Source: Chloroflexota bacterium
GTDB taxonomy: Bacteria > Chloroflexota > Ktedonobacteria > Ktedonobacterales > JADMIN01
Assembly (NCBI GenBank): GCA_021323855.1
Contig: JAJPKE010000039.1
Coordinates: 62,001-126,000, forward strand
Direction of reading: 5' to 3'
Length of the DNA stretch: 64,000 bases
Shown one piece after another: positions 26,179 to 35,892 of the stretch (positions are counted from its first letter, which is position 1; every line of letters starts with the position of its first letter). Position numbers and translations under genes: made by a program. Under the pieces are notes generated by a model. That model did no database searches. It had not been told where the DNA came from and saw only the letters and a list, made by a program, of their open reading frames with translations.

Positions 26179-28053
26179 ATGAGGAACCTTGTGGGCAGGT
26201 CTAGCCGTATCTCCTGGCGGCGTCTCGGCGTGGCCGCGCTGGCATTGGCGCTCGTCGCTACTACCGCGCTTGCCTCGTTTGCCTATGTCATGACTACCCA
26301 TGCCGCAAAGGACGCAGCAGCTAACGCGAGCGGGCGACATGGCACGATTGCTGCTGGCAAGCCGTTCCACTTGTCGCGCACCGGCGTGGTAGATTGGTCG
26401 AAGTTGCCGGTGATGACCGGCAAAGAGCAAGCGGATGCAGCGGCATTGACGAGGCCAGGGCTACCAACAAGCGCAGAAATGGCAGCGTATGCGCACCTGT
26501 TGCAACAGAAGCATAATGATCTTCCGCATGCAAAAGCAGAGCCGGCCCCTCTTGCCGCGCCAACGCCAGCACAGGTTGCGCAGAATGCCAACTTTAATGT
26601 CTGCAACCAGTATCTAGCTCTGCCCTGTGTCACTCATGAATTTCCTGGTCGCTACGCTCCTTTGGATCAGGATGGGAATGACCCCTATACTCTCACCAGC
26701 GCCTCGAATCCGGGCTATGTGATGCAGGCTGTTGAGGGGTCGTATGCCGTCTATACCTTCACCGGAAGCCTGGTGTATGGCCCTACCTCACCCTCCACTT
26801 TTTTTGCCCCCATCATGGCCAACAAGCAGGATGCAATGGATGGCCCGCAAATGTTCTGGGATGCTACACGAGAACACTGGATCATTCTGGAAGAAGAGAC
26901 TCAATACGCTGGTGGAACGACTATCCTTAGGTACGTTGATATTGGTGTCAGCAAGAGCCAGAACGCCAATCTGGCTCCCTCTCAGTGGTATCTTTACCAA
27001 TTCAATACCAATGTCAACCTGGGGGGCATTGAGAACGATTGCGGCTATCCGCAGTTAGGCGGCGATTATTGGGGATTGTGGATCAGTTGTGATGCAAGTG
27101 ATGCCAGCAGCGTGGACAATGCCTTCTTAGGGAATCTCGTTTTTGCGCTGAGTAAAAACGCGCTCTACAGTGGCCCAGGAGGCGCCTCGCCAACCGTCAA
27201 CTGGTGGACGGGCATCCCTACCAATATCAGCAATGGCTCAGGTGGCTTTGAACAGGCGCTCTCGCTTACCCCTGCCGAAGAGGATGGCACGCCAGATGCC
27301 GAGTTTGTGCTGGCGACCGACGCTGGTTGGGGAATCAGGCAAAATATCCCAACCATGAATGGTTTGACTATCGCAGCGTTCACTAATACCCATGCGCTGG
27401 CTACCGGGGGAGCGCCAACACTTTCCTATGTGGTAGACCAGTTGCCAGTTGGTTATGCCGACCCTGCGCCAGGGGTCAATCAGCCATCCAATCCGCCCGA
27501 AGATATGCCGTTCTTCGGAAGTGGAACCTATCAGGTTCAGTATAGGGGAGGAAATCTCTACTTTGCGCTGACCACTGCCGTTGCCAATGGCTCGGTAAAC
27601 GATAATGGTGCGTACTGGGCGGAAATCCAGCCGCAACTAACGCCACTCGACCCGGCCCATCCGCAAAACCAGATGGTCAAAGATCCGCTGATTCGCCAAG
27701 ACAACATCTGGGCGTATGGACCCAATCAGGACGCTTATGAGCCAACCTTTATGGCCTCATCGGAAGATGATGAGGTGCTGGCGTTCTATTATTCCAGTTC
27801 GACGACCTATCCAAGTATCGTCTTTACTGCCCGGCGAGCAACCGATGCGCCAAACCTGATGGGTGGCATGAATGGGGCCAACCAGTTTGTGACCACTGGT
27901 ACTGCTCAACTGTTCTCGGTGCCACTCTATTCCTCCTGCTCGCTGGACACCAACCTCACCTTACGCGGGCTGTTTTGGTGTACCAACAAGTATGTTGGCC
28001 CGCATGCTACATCAGGAGGTTGGGATACCTGGATCTATGCCCTACAAGTGTAG
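26179..28053 (+). CDS. secreted protein of unknown function (probable beta-propeller-like)
   Basis: 624 residues; the ATG follows SD AGGAGTG. An arginine-rich N-terminus and hydrophobic stretch (about 17-38) form a signal peptide or anchor. A low-complexity Ala/Pro segment (about 110-135) precedes a long Trp/Tyr/Gly-rich beta domain with motifs such as GPQMFWDATREHWIILEE and ENDCGYPQLGGDYWGLWIS. Six or so cysteines suggest disulfides. No catalytic motif is recognised. It is followed after 73 bp by another secreted propeller protein, so the two may be an extracellular operon. Confidence 0.75.
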   Translation: MRNLVGRSSRISWRRLGVAALALALVATTALASFAYVMTTHAAKDAAANASGRHGTIAAGKPFHLSRTGVVDWSKLPVMTGKEQADAAALTRPGLPTSAEMAAYAHLLQQKHNDLPHAKAEPAPLAAPTPAQVAQNANFNVCNQYLALPCVTHEFPGRYAPLDQDGNDPYTLTSASNPGYVMQAVEGSYAVYTFTGSLVYGPTSPSTFFAPIMANKQDAMDGPQMFWDATREHWIILEEETQYAGGTTILRYVDIGVSKSQNANLAPSQWYLYQFNTNVNLGGIENDCGYPQLGGDYWGLWISCDASDASSVDNAFLGNLVFALSKNALYSGPGGASPTVNWWTGIPTNISNGSGGFEQALSLTPAEEDGTPDAEFVLATDAGWGIRQNIPTMNGLTIAAFTNTHALATGGAPTLSYVVDQLPVGYADPAPGVNQPSNPPEDMPFFGSGTYQVQYRGGNLYFALTTAVANGSVNDNGAYWAEIQPQLTPLDPAHPQNQMVKDPLIRQDNIWAYGPNQDAYEPTFMASSEDDEVLAFYYSSSTTYPSIVFTARRATDAPNLMGGMNGANQFVTTGTAQLFSVPLYSSCSLDTNLTLRGLFWCTNKYVGPHATSGGWDTWIYALQV

Positions 28054-28126
28054 GTATGCGCTAGTTGATGGATAACGATCACTGCTAGTTGTTAGTGGCA
28101 GTATCCAGAATTGGAGTGAGGTCGTT

Positions 28127-29419
28127 ATGCTCAGTTCGCTTCATTTTATGCGTTCTCGACGGATTGCGTTGGTCGCCGTTCTCTGCGCCGCTCTCCTGCT
28201 CACCCTGGTTGGCGTTGGGTGGCGCGTGACCGCCGTTCATGCCGCCTCCGTGCCAGCCAGCGCCCAACAGATCAAAGCAGTAGGCAGCAGAAATGGACAT
28301 ATGGCATCTCAGAACGTTGTCGTACAGACCGATTGGCCGCAGCCTCGATTCGATGTACAAGGAACTGGTTACAATCCCTTTGAGCGTGTGATCAGTCCGC
28401 TCAATGTCACCAGCCTGACATGGGACTGGAAGTTCTCCGCTGGTTCGTCCTTGACTGCTCCTGTGATAGCAAATGGGACCGTGTTTTTTGGCGCAAGTTA
28501 TTCGCATGTATTCTATGCTCTTAAGGCCAGCACAGGAGCCGAACTCTGGTCGTTTACCGCCGGTGATATACTTGCCTCGGCGCCCGCAGTGGCTAATGGC
28601 GTTGTCTATTTCGGCTCTACCGATCACAATGTCTACGCCTTGAATGCCGCGACGGGAACTGAACTCTGGTCTTTCACTACCGGCTGGGCTGTCGCTACGC
28701 CGGCACTGGTGGCCAATGGCGCTGTCTATATTGGTTCAGCCGATGATTCTTTTTATGCGCTGGATGCTGCCACTGGCGCAAAGCTTTGGTCTTTCGCCAC
28801 TGGATCGTATATTCAATCGGGCGCTGCTTTAGCTAATGGCATTGTCTATTTCACATCAAGTGACCAGAACATCTATGCGCTCAACGCCAGCACTGGGGCG
28901 AAGCTCTGGTCATTTCATCTGGGGTCTTCTGCTTCTTCCTCACCAGCAGTAGTCAATGGCATCGTCTACGTTGGATCGGGCGATGACCATCTCTACGCCT
29001 TGGATGCCAACACCGGCGCGAAACTTTGGACATTCGCTACAAGTAATACTGTCTGGACCGCACCAGCTGTGGCCAATGACGTTGTCTATTTTGGGGATAT
29101 TGATGGCAATGTCTATGCGCTCAATGCTACTACGGGGGCGAAGCTCTGGTTATTTTTTACGGGTATCGAAAGCGATGGCGTCACATCTGCCCCGACAGTG
29201 GCTAATGGAGTTCTCTATATCAGTTCAGTCAATGGCATCCAGTATCAGCTCAACGCTAATACTGGCGCCAAACTCAGAGCATTTTATGTTGGGAATGCGT
29301 CACCAGTAGTGGTCAATGGCATGGTATACATTGGGTCTGACAATGGAAACATGTATGCGCTTCATCCTAGCTGTATTGTGCGCTGTCCCGTAGTCCCTGC
29401 AAAGCAAAGTGAACCATAA
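28127..29419 (+). CDS. secreted PQQ-like beta-propeller repeat protein
   Basis: 430 residues; the ATG follows SD GGAGTGAGG. Signal peptide at about 7-35. About eight repeats of roughly 40 residues have the pattern ANGVVYFGSTDHNVYALNAATGTELWSF, the Trp-docking motif of PQQ-type (BamB/PQQ dehydrogenase) propellers. No quinoprotein active-site residues were recognised, so it is more likely a binding or scaffold propeller than an enzyme. It lies in the run of extracellular protein genes from 26.2 to 30.8 kb. Confidence 0.88.
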   Translation: MLSSLHFMRSRRIALVAVLCAALLLTLVGVGWRVTAVHAASVPASAQQIKAVGSRNGHMASQNVVVQTDWPQPRFDVQGTGYNPFERVISPLNVTSLTWDWKFSAGSSLTAPVIANGTVFFGASYSHVFYALKASTGAELWSFTAGDILASAPAVANGVVYFGSTDHNVYALNAATGTELWSFTTGWAVATPALVANGAVYIGSADDSFYALDAATGAKLWSFATGSYIQSGAALANGIVYFTSSDQNIYALNASTGAKLWSFHLGSSASSSPAVVNGIVYVGSGDDHLYALDANTGAKLWTFATSNTVWTAPAVANDVVYFGDIDGNVYALNATTGAKLWLFFTGIESDGVTSAPTVANGVLYISSVNGIQYQLNANTGAKLRAFYVGNASPVVVNGMVYIGSDNGNMYALHPSCIVRCPVVPAKQSEP

Positions 29420-29603
29420 CCCAGGAATCTCTTGCAAGGTATATCCCCCTTCTGCTACAGTGGAGGCAACACAGGATGGCTTCCCTGACGGCTTTTTCGT
29501 GCGGCGCATGGGTGTATTGTCACGCAATCGTGCGCGGCCCAAGAAATCGCGGTGCGCATGAGGCCGGATAGCTGCCCCAGGCAGAAGGAGGGTCGTGGCG
29601 GCC

Positions 29604-30839
29604 ATGACAGACGACCCGCAAGACTGGCTGCTGCGCGAACGGTTGCCGCTGGCCGACCCACACCCGACGCCGCCGTCAGTTCTCTATCCGCAGTTCGACA
29701 CAGATACGACACCGCCAGCCGTCGAGTATCCACCGTTCGACATGGAGACGACCCTGCCATCCGTTCTCTACCCATTGCCGCCGGATGTTTCTTTCCCTCC
29801 TAACCGGCTGCAACAGAGCGACGCCGCTGAGCGTGGGGTTGACATCAGCGCCACGCGGCCATCGCTCGATTTTCTCGCCTTACCGTCTCCGCGCCCCAAG
29901 CGCCCGTTTACGCGCCGCCTGTTCATTGCCGCGCCAGCCGTCGTACTTATCCTGGCGTTGCTTGCCGTTGGGATAGCGCGCTACCTGACTGCCAAAAAGA
30001 CGGGAAATTGGAGTCCTACCACCAATCATCTTGCTGGTATTGCCATGATTTCCGCTGACGAGGGCTGGGCGGTGGGGCAGTATGGGACAATTCTGCGCTA
30101 TAGCGGCGGGCGATGGTCCGTGGTGAGCCAGGGACTCACCAGCAACCACCTTTCCAGTGTGGCGATGGTTTCGCCCGACGAGGGCTGGGCGGTGGGGCAA
30201 TATGGCACCATCTTGCACTATACAGGTGGCCAGTGGACGATGCTGAGCCAGAGTCCCACCACCAATTTTCTCGACAGCGTGGTCATGGATTCGCCAACTG
30301 ATGGTTGGGCTGTCGGCCAATTTGGGACAATTCTGCATCACAGCAACGGGCAGTGGACCGCGCTCCGCCACAGCCCAACCGACAAGGAGCTGGTGAGTGT
30401 GGCGATGGATGCGCACGGTGATGGATGGGCAGTGGGTGGCGGAGGTACGATACTGCATTATATCAATGGCAAATGGGCGATGAGCGCAAGCCCTACCAGC
30501 AACCCGCTCTATAGTGTGGCGATGGTCTCGCCCGGCGACGGTTGGGCGGTTGGCCTGAACGGTACGATACTGCACTATAGCGGCGGTCAATGGGTGAAGG
30601 CGCATAGCCCGACCGGCAATTTTTTGGTGAGTGTGGCGATGGATTCGGCAACCGATGGCTGGGCGGTCGGGTTGAATGGCACGATTCTGCATTACACCGG
30701 CGGCCAGTGGACCATGCTGGCGCAGCATCTCACCAGCAACCCGCTCGCCTGCGTGGTGATGGTTTCCGCGAGCGACGGCTGGGCGGTGGGCGGCGATGGG
30801 ATTATTCTTCATTATGCCAATGGCACATGGAGCGATTGA
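29604..30839 (+). CDS. membrane-anchored seven-bladed beta-propeller protein
   Basis: 411 residues from the ATG at 29604 (SD AAGGAGG); the GTG at 29595 is an alternative. The N-terminal 110 residues are Pro/Thr-rich with repeats of the type PPSVLYP. A transmembrane helix follows (about 115-138), then exactly seven repeats of about 40 residues with the core SVAMVSPDEGWAVGQYGTILHY and a GGQW end. Seven blades fit a closed propeller outside the membrane. The blade motif resembles BNR/Ycf48-type repeats. Function unknown; possibly surface adhesion or sensing. Confidence 0.82.
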   Translation: MTDDPQDWLLRERLPLADPHPTPPSVLYPQFDTDTTPPAVEYPPFDMETTLPSVLYPLPPDVSFPPNRLQQSDAAERGVDISATRPSLDFLALPSPRPKRPFTRRLFIAAPAVVLILALLAVGIARYLTAKKTGNWSPTTNHLAGIAMISADEGWAVGQYGTILRYSGGRWSVVSQGLTSNHLSSVAMVSPDEGWAVGQYGTILHYTGGQWTMLSQSPTTNFLDSVVMDSPTDGWAVGQFGTILHHSNGQWTALRHSPTDKELVSVAMDAHGDGWAVGGGGTILHYINGKWAMSASPTSNPLYSVAMVSPGDGWAVGLNGTILHYSGGQWVKAHSPTGNFLVSVAMDSATDGWAVGLNGTILHYTGGQWTMLAQHLTSNPLACVVMVSASDGWAVGGDGIILHYANGTWSD

Positions 30840-30931
30840 CTCGCGCTTCAGCTTGCTCGTATCATCTCACTATTCACTATTGCTCTAAATAATCTGTGAG
30901 CGCAACGGGTCAGCGTGAGGAGATCAGCGGC

Positions 30932-33217
30932 ATGAGCGACACGAGTGAGCGCAACGAGATACCTGCTATCAGCGAGCCGGACGCAACCAGCGTCCATTAT
31001 GCCACCTGCCCGCTCTGCGAGGCGACCTGTGGGTTGGAGATCACCACACGCGGGCGCGAGGTTCTTTCGATTCGCGGCGATAGCGCCGATGTCTTCAGCC
31101 ACGGCTACATCTGCCCCAAAGCCTACAGCCTGAAGGAACTGGACGCCGACCCGGACCGCCTGCGCCAGCCGATGATGCGCCACGGCGACGAATGGCGCGC
31201 TGCCACCTGGGATGAGGCTTTCGCGGAGATCGAGCGTCGCCTGCCGCCGATCTTGGCAGAGCATGGGCGCGACGCCGTGGCCGTCTACCTGGGCAACCCC
31301 AACGTTCACAACCTCTCAGGGCTGCTCTATAATACGCCGCTCTTGCGCCTGCTCGGCAGCAAAAACATCTATTCCGCCAGCACGCTCGACCAGATGCCCA
31401 AGCAGGTCTCCGCTGGCTATATGTTTGGCACGATGCTCAGCATCCCCATTCCCGATGTTGACAACACTGACTATTTCCTCATCCTGGGCGCGAACCCACT
31501 CGTCTCCAACGGCAGTCTGATGACGGCGCCGGATATGCGCGGACGTCTGCGGCGGCTGCGGGCGCGCGGCGGCAAGCTAGTGGTGATTGACCCACGGCGC
31601 ACGCGCACTGCCGATGAGGCCAGCGAACACCACTTCATTCGCCCCGGAACCGACGCCTATTTCTTGTTTGCGCTGGCGCAGACGCTTTTCGCTGAGGGAC
31701 TGGTCAATCCTGGGCGGCTGACCGGATATCTCAATGGGCTGGACGAGGTGCGCGCATTGGCCGAACCCTTTACGGCGGAGGCCGTAGCGCCGGTCTGTGG
31801 TATTGCGGCGGAGACGATCCGGCGGATTGCGCGCGAGCTGGCCGCTGCGCCGCACGCTGCCGTCTATGGGCGCATCGGCGCCTGCACGCAGGAGTTCGGC
31901 ACGCTGACGAACTGGCTGGTGGATGTGCTGAACGTGCTCACCGGCAACCTGGACCGCGAGGGCGGCGCGCTCTTCCCGCTGGCGGCTGCCGGGGCAAGCA
32001 ACACCAGCGGCACTCCGGGCGTCGGGCGGGGGATGCGCGCTGGCTTCAAGAAGAGCCGGGTGCGTGGATTGCCGCAGGTCTTTGGTGAGCTACCAACGGT
32101 CTGCCTGGCCGAAGAGATCACCACGCCGGGCGAAGGGCAGGTGCGCGCGCTCATCACCATCGCCGGCAATCCCGCGCTCAGCGCCCCCAACGCCGACGAG
32201 CTACGCGCCGCGCTCGGCCAGCTCGATTTCATGGTCAGCATTGACTCCTATCTGAATGAGACGACGCGCCATGCTCATGTCATCCTGCCGCCGCCGTCGC
32301 CGCTGGAACGCTCGCACTATGACCTGGCGTTCTATCAGCTTTCGATACGCAACATCGCCCATTACTCGTTCCCGGTCTTCCCGCGTGCGCAGGAGAGCAT
32401 GGACGAGTGGCAGGTGTTGCTGCGGCTGACGGGCATCATTGCGGGCCAAGGCACGCAGACGCCGATTAGCGCGCTGGATGATCTGGTGATGCAGCAGGTG
32501 GTAGAGCGTGAGGTGCGCACCAAAGATTCGCGCGTGGAAGGGCGCAACGCCGCCGAATTGCTGGCGGCGCTGGCCCCGCGTTGTGGGCCCGAACGCCTGC
32601 TGGACTTCCTGCTCCGCATCGGCCCTTACGGTGATGCGTTTAGCGCGCGTCCCGATGGGCTGACGCTGGCGCAGCTCGAATCCAGCCCGCACGGCATTGA
32701 TCTGGGTCCGCTTCAGCCGCGCATTCCGGAGGTGCTGCGGACGCCCACCGGCAAGGTGGAACTGGCGCCACCGGCCATCATCGCCGATGTCGAACGTCTG
32801 CGCGCCGCGCTCTCGCGCTCACCTGCGCCGCTGATGCTGATCGGGCGGCGCGAGCTACGCAGCAACAATTCGTGGATGCACAATCTGCATGTGCTGGTGA
32901 AGGGTGACGACCCGTGTACGTTGCTGGTGCATCCAGAGGACGCCGCGCGGCTGGGCCTCGCCAATGGCGATCAGGCGCGCATCACCTCGGAGGCTGCCAG
33001 CGCAACGGTGCCGGTGCAGGTGACGGACGCCATTATGCCGGGTGTGGTGAGCCTGCCGCATGGTTGGGGCCACGATCAGCCGGGGACGCAGATGCGCATC
33101 GCCGCTGAGCATGCCGGCGTCAATCTCAACCGGCTAATTCCCAACGTCGCCGTGGACCCGCTCTCCGGCAACGCCATCCTCAACGCCATTCCAGTCAGCA
33201 TTGCGCCGCAGGAGTAA
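30932..33217 (+). CDS. molybdopterin-dependent oxidoreductase (formate dehydrogenase/DMSO reductase family)
   Basis: 761 residues from the ATG at 30932 (SD GAGGAG). An N-terminal [4Fe-4S] site, CPLCEATC plus a later ICPKAY, is followed by the molybdopterin domains (GANPLVSNGSLMT, VIDPRRTRTADEA, GALFPL, and NSWMHNLHVL). The C-terminal molydopterin dinucleotide binding domain begins near TLLVHPEDAARLGL and ends ...VDPLSGNAILNAIPV. No electron-transfer or membrane subunit gene is adjacent, and no Tat signal is seen, so it is a single-gene cytoplasmic enzyme of unknown substrate. Its stop is 4 bp from that of the convergent PadR gene. Confidence 0.92.
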   Translation: MSDTSERNEIPAISEPDATSVHYATCPLCEATCGLEITTRGREVLSIRGDSADVFSHGYICPKAYSLKELDADPDRLRQPMMRHGDEWRAATWDEAFAEIERRLPPILAEHGRDAVAVYLGNPNVHNLSGLLYNTPLLRLLGSKNIYSASTLDQMPKQVSAGYMFGTMLSIPIPDVDNTDYFLILGANPLVSNGSLMTAPDMRGRLRRLRARGGKLVVIDPRRTRTADEASEHHFIRPGTDAYFLFALAQTLFAEGLVNPGRLTGYLNGLDEVRALAEPFTAEAVAPVCGIAAETIRRIARELAAAPHAAVYGRIGACTQEFGTLTNWLVDVLNVLTGNLDREGGALFPLAAAGASNTSGTPGVGRGMRAGFKKSRVRGLPQVFGELPTVCLAEEITTPGEGQVRALITIAGNPALSAPNADELRAALGQLDFMVSIDSYLNETTRHAHVILPPPSPLERSHYDLAFYQLSIRNIAHYSFPVFPRAQESMDEWQVLLRLTGIIAGQGTQTPISALDDLVMQQVVEREVRTKDSRVEGRNAAELLAALAPRCGPERLLDFLLRIGPYGDAFSARPDGLTLAQLESSPHGIDLGPLQPRIPEVLRTPTGKVELAPPAIIADVERLRAALSRSPAPLMLIGRRELRSNNSWMHNLHVLVKGDDPCTLLVHPEDAARLGLANGDQARITSEAASATVPVQVTDAIMPGVVSLPHGWGHDQPGTQMRIAAEHAGVNLNRLIPNVAVDPLSGNAILNAIPVSIAPQE

Positions 33218-33221
33218 CAAT

Positions 33222-33782
33222 TTATTCGCCGTCTTCGCGCTTTCGCGCCGGCAAACGGCGGACGGCGGCGGCGGCATCGCGCAGCCAGGCGAGGTACATC
33301 GTTTCGCTGCGGATGCCCATATCCAGCGTTAGCCGCGCCAGCGCCAGTTCGCGGTCGTTATCCATAACCTCCGGCGGGAGCGGTATCTGTTCGTAGGCGT
33401 GGAGTTGCGCTTCGTGGGCGGCGATTTGTTGCTCTAAAAGATCGAGGATGGTCTCATCGGGCAGTTGGGCGGCGAAAAAGAGTTGCACGAGAAACGGCTC
33501 GCGGTGAATCGGCAAAGGTTGCGGCGTGATGAGCCAGCGCGCCAGCTCGGCGCGGCCCGCCTCTGTGATGTGATAGACCTTGCGGTTGGGACGGTCGCGC
33601 TGAATCTCTAGCTCACTCTCCACCCAGCCTTGTTCTTCCAGGCGGTCCAGCGTGCGATAGATTTGCGCCTGGTCGGCGGGCCAGAAGTTCGCCACGGAAA
33701 TATCGAAGCATTGCGTTTTGAGGTCATAGCCGGTCAGCGGTTGCTGCTGCAAAAAGCCCAGGATGGCATGTGAAAGCGACAT
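33222..33782 (-). CDS. PadR-family transcriptional regulator
   Basis: 186 residues from the ATG at 33780-33782 (SD GAGGAG); the frame is open to 34037 but the upstream part overlaps the divergent promoter and gene. N-terminal winged helix typical of PadR: SHAILGFLQQQPLTGYDL, then QAQIYRTLDRLEEQGWV and YHITEAGRAEL. The C-terminal helical domain (about 90-180) serves dimerisation. It is divergent from the DUF4188 gene with palindromes between, so autoregulation and control of that gene are likely. Confidence 0.92.
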   Translation of the reverse strand: MSLSHAILGFLQQQPLTGYDLKTQCFDISVANFWPADQAQIYRTLDRLEEQGWVESELEIQRDRPNRKVYHITEAGRAELARWLITPQPLPIHREPFLVQLFFAAQLPDETILDLLEQQIAAHEAQLHAYEQIPLPPEVMDNDRELALARLTLDMGIRSETMYLAWLRDAAAAVRRLPARKREDGE

Positions 33783-33798
33783 GTTGCGTGTTCTCCTC

Positions 33799-33864
33799 TT
33801 GACAAAGCGAGTTTCATCTGGCATTATAGTACAGAGTCCTATATAGGACATATCATATATATGT
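33799..33864 (+). promoter_or_regulatory. promoter with palindromic operator between padR-like and DUF4188 genes
   Basis: TTGACA (33799-33804), 17 nt, CATTAT (33822-33827) directed to the DUF4188 gene. Just downstream lies the perfect 14-bp palindrome GTCCTATATAGGAC (33836-33849), then a second imperfect one, ACATAT-CAT-ATATATGT (33848-33864). Placement over the start of transcription fits repression by the divergently encoded PadR protein. Confidence 0.7.
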
Positions 33865-33954
33865 CTTGCCTTATATATGACGCTCTGGGTCCTCACTCCT
33901 GGCCTCTCTCCTTGCGAGGAGCGGAGAGTGAGAAGTAGCAAAGGGAGATGTATC

Positions 33955-34503
33955 ATGGCGAAGGTCAACAAGGGGCGGTTCACGGCGGAGATCGAGGGCG
34001 AGTTCGTGGTGTTTCTGATTGGCATGACCATCAACAAGCCCTGGAAGATTCACAAGTGGCTGCCGATGTTTCTGGCAATGCCACGTATGCTGCGCGAACT
34101 CTCCACCGACCCCGATTCGGGTTTCCTGGGATATATGATGCCGCCGATTCCCACGGTGATCGTGCAATACTGGCGGTCGTTCGAGCATCTGGAAGCCTAC
34201 GCGCGCAGCAAGGACGGTCAGCACTGGCCGGCGTGGGTGGCGTTCAACAAAAACGTGCGCGCCAGCAGCGGCGACGTTGGCATCTGGCACGAGACGTATC
34301 GCGTGCCAGCCGGCGCCTACGAGACGATCTACGGTGGCGCGCCGGCGCTGGGCCTCGGCAAAGCGACCAAACTGGTGCCAGTCTCCGCCCACCGCGAAAG
34401 CGCCCGCCAGCGCATCGAGCACCAAGACACTGCCGGGCAGGACGGCGCAGCAGGCAATTCAGCAGAAAGCGCATCGTTGTCGCCGGTTGGCACTGGTGGA
34501 TAG
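33955..34503 (+). CDS. DUF4188-family protein (monooxygenase-like fold)
   Basis: 182 residues from the ATG at 33955 (SD AAGGGAG); a frame extension to 33877 passes through leader DNA. Sequence GEFVVFLIGMTINKPWKIHKW, then PVVIVQYWRSFEHLEAYA-like (PTVIVQYWRSFEHLEAYA) and HWPAWVAFN, matches DUF4188, a family related in fold to dimeric alpha-beta barrel monooxygenases and haem-binding proteins. The C-terminal 35 residues are low-complexity. Controlled probably by the divergent PadR regulator, which suggests inducible stress or xenobiotic response. Confidence 0.8.
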   Translation: MAKVNKGRFTAEIEGEFVVFLIGMTINKPWKIHKWLPMFLAMPRMLRELSTDPDSGFLGYMMPPIPTVIVQYWRSFEHLEAYARSKDGQHWPAWVAFNKNVRASSGDVGIWHETYRVPAGAYETIYGGAPALGLGKATKLVPVSAHRESARQRIEHQDTAGQDGAAGNSAESASLSPVGTGG

Positions 34504-34640
34504 TAGACCATCAGCCATCAGGTCGCTCTCTCAGCCAGAAATGGCACGGTCATTTTGCGCTTTTGCGTGAAGCATGTACAATAGCACCGTTGCATGATTT
34601 CGTGAGCGTATGAGTATACGAGTGGTGGAGAGAGCGGCGC

Positions 34641-35837
34641 GTGGACGGGTATACGACGGGCGGGATGGCTGACGAGGACGCGCTGGAGGCGCTGAACGAT
34701 CCGCGTCAGGTGATGATGGAGGTGCTGGGACTGGTGGAGGACCTGCGGTTGGCCTCCAACCGGCTTGGCGACGCCATCGTCGCCGGTGGCCTTAGCGCCC
34801 GCGAGTGGCGGTCGCCTGATGCCCGGCTGGCGACGCTCTCAGACCAGTTCCCCGATATCACGGTGGACGACCTGATTACCCGCCTGGCAGAGTTTGCAGG
34901 CCTGGGGCCAGACTGGTTGCATGGCGGACGCGCGGAAATCGTTCGCTTCAATGAGGAGGCGGCGATTCTCTATGGCGTGGTGCGCCCGCTGCGGATGGCG
35001 GCGCAACGGCTGCGGATGTTGCCGCCGCGCGAACGGAACGAGTGGCCGCTGGAGCGCGCGCTGGGTGATGTGCGCGTGGGCACGCCGCTCGATCAGGTGG
35101 TGGCGGCGCTACGAGACCTGGAATCGCTGGCTCCCTACATTGTGCCGTTGACGCCTGAACAATGGAATCCGCCTGTGTCACCACCTGCGCCTTCAATCAA
35201 AAACGCTGGTTCGCTTCCGCCGGTCGGTCCGCCTGCCCCAGCATCACCGCCATTGCCAGCATCACCAGCGTCATCCATGTCGCAATCATTTACACGGCTG
35301 CGCGACTTCATTCCACAGCAGGAAACGGTGCCGCTCAGCGAGGCGCCGGACAAAACTCCAGCGCAAGCGCCCGCCTCCGCGCTACGGCTGGCAGATATTG
35401 GCGCGCAACTGGCCGCATGGTCCAGAGTACATACCCGCCAATTGGCGGTTGGCAAGTGGGTGATCGTGGCGCTGGCGATTGTCACGCTGCTGACGGGGAC
35501 GCTGCTGCTTTCGATGGCCATCAGAGGTGGCGCGACCACCACCCAAGCGCCACCCTCACACCTCATCGCCACGCCTGCGCATCTCGCGCTCGCCTGCTCC
35601 GGCAAAGGCGCAAACCTCACGCTGACGCTACGCAACAGCGGTACGACGGCGCTCAATTGGAGTATCACCGCGCCATCCGGCATCAGCATCGCCACGACGC
35701 ATGGCACCCTCAAACCAGGCGCGACGGTGACGCTTCAGGTGAAAGTGACCAACGGCAAGGCAGCGCAAGGGACGCTCACCTTCACCTCAAACGATGGCTC
35801 GGCAAGCGTCCCCTATACAGTCAAATGCAGTGGCTAG
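34641..35837 (+). CDS. membrane protein with C-terminal Ig-like (ASH/BACON-like) domain
   Basis: 398 residues from the GTG at 34641 (SD GGAGAGAG); the ATG at 34665 is an alternative. The N-terminal helical domain (1-165) is followed by a Pro/Ser/Ala-rich linker (170-240) and a transmembrane helix (about 275-297, KWVIVALAIVTLLTGTLLL). An extracellular beta-sandwich of the BACON/ASH kind ends it (about 315-398; TLTLRNSGTTALNWSITAPSG, GTLTFTSNDG). It probably links a cytoplasmic helical part to an external binding domain. Function unknown. Confidence 0.72.
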   Translation: MDGYTTGGMADEDALEALNDPRQVMMEVLGLVEDLRLASNRLGDAIVAGGLSAREWRSPDARLATLSDQFPDITVDDLITRLAEFAGLGPDWLHGGRAEIVRFNEEAAILYGVVRPLRMAAQRLRMLPPRERNEWPLERALGDVRVGTPLDQVVAALRDLESLAPYIVPLTPEQWNPPVSPPAPSIKNAGSLPPVGPPAPASPPLPASPASSMSQSFTRLRDFIPQQETVPLSEAPDKTPAQAPASALRLADIGAQLAAWSRVHTRQLAVGKWVIVALAIVTLLTGTLLLSMAIRGGATTTQAPPSHLIATPAHLALACSGKGANLTLTLRNSGTTALNWSITAPSGISIATTHGTLKPGATVTLQVKVTNGKAAQGTLTFTSNDGSASVPYTVKCSG

Positions 35838-35858
35838 GTTGTTCCATGTGCCTGGGAT

Positions 35859-35878
35859 GGCAGACAGGAATGTCTGCC
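35859..35878. terminator. hairpin between convergent genes
   Basis: GGCAGACA-GGAA-TGTCTGCC, an 8-bp perfect stem between the stops at 35837 and 35893. No U-run; it could work as a bidirectional stop or be a dispersed repeat. Confidence 0.5.
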
Positions 35879-35892
35879 CCACCAGAAGAGCA

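Noticed and set aside
29880..30812. 310-codon ORF antisense to the seven-bladed propeller gene
   Set aside because: Mirrors the repeat DNA of the real gene; no independent features.
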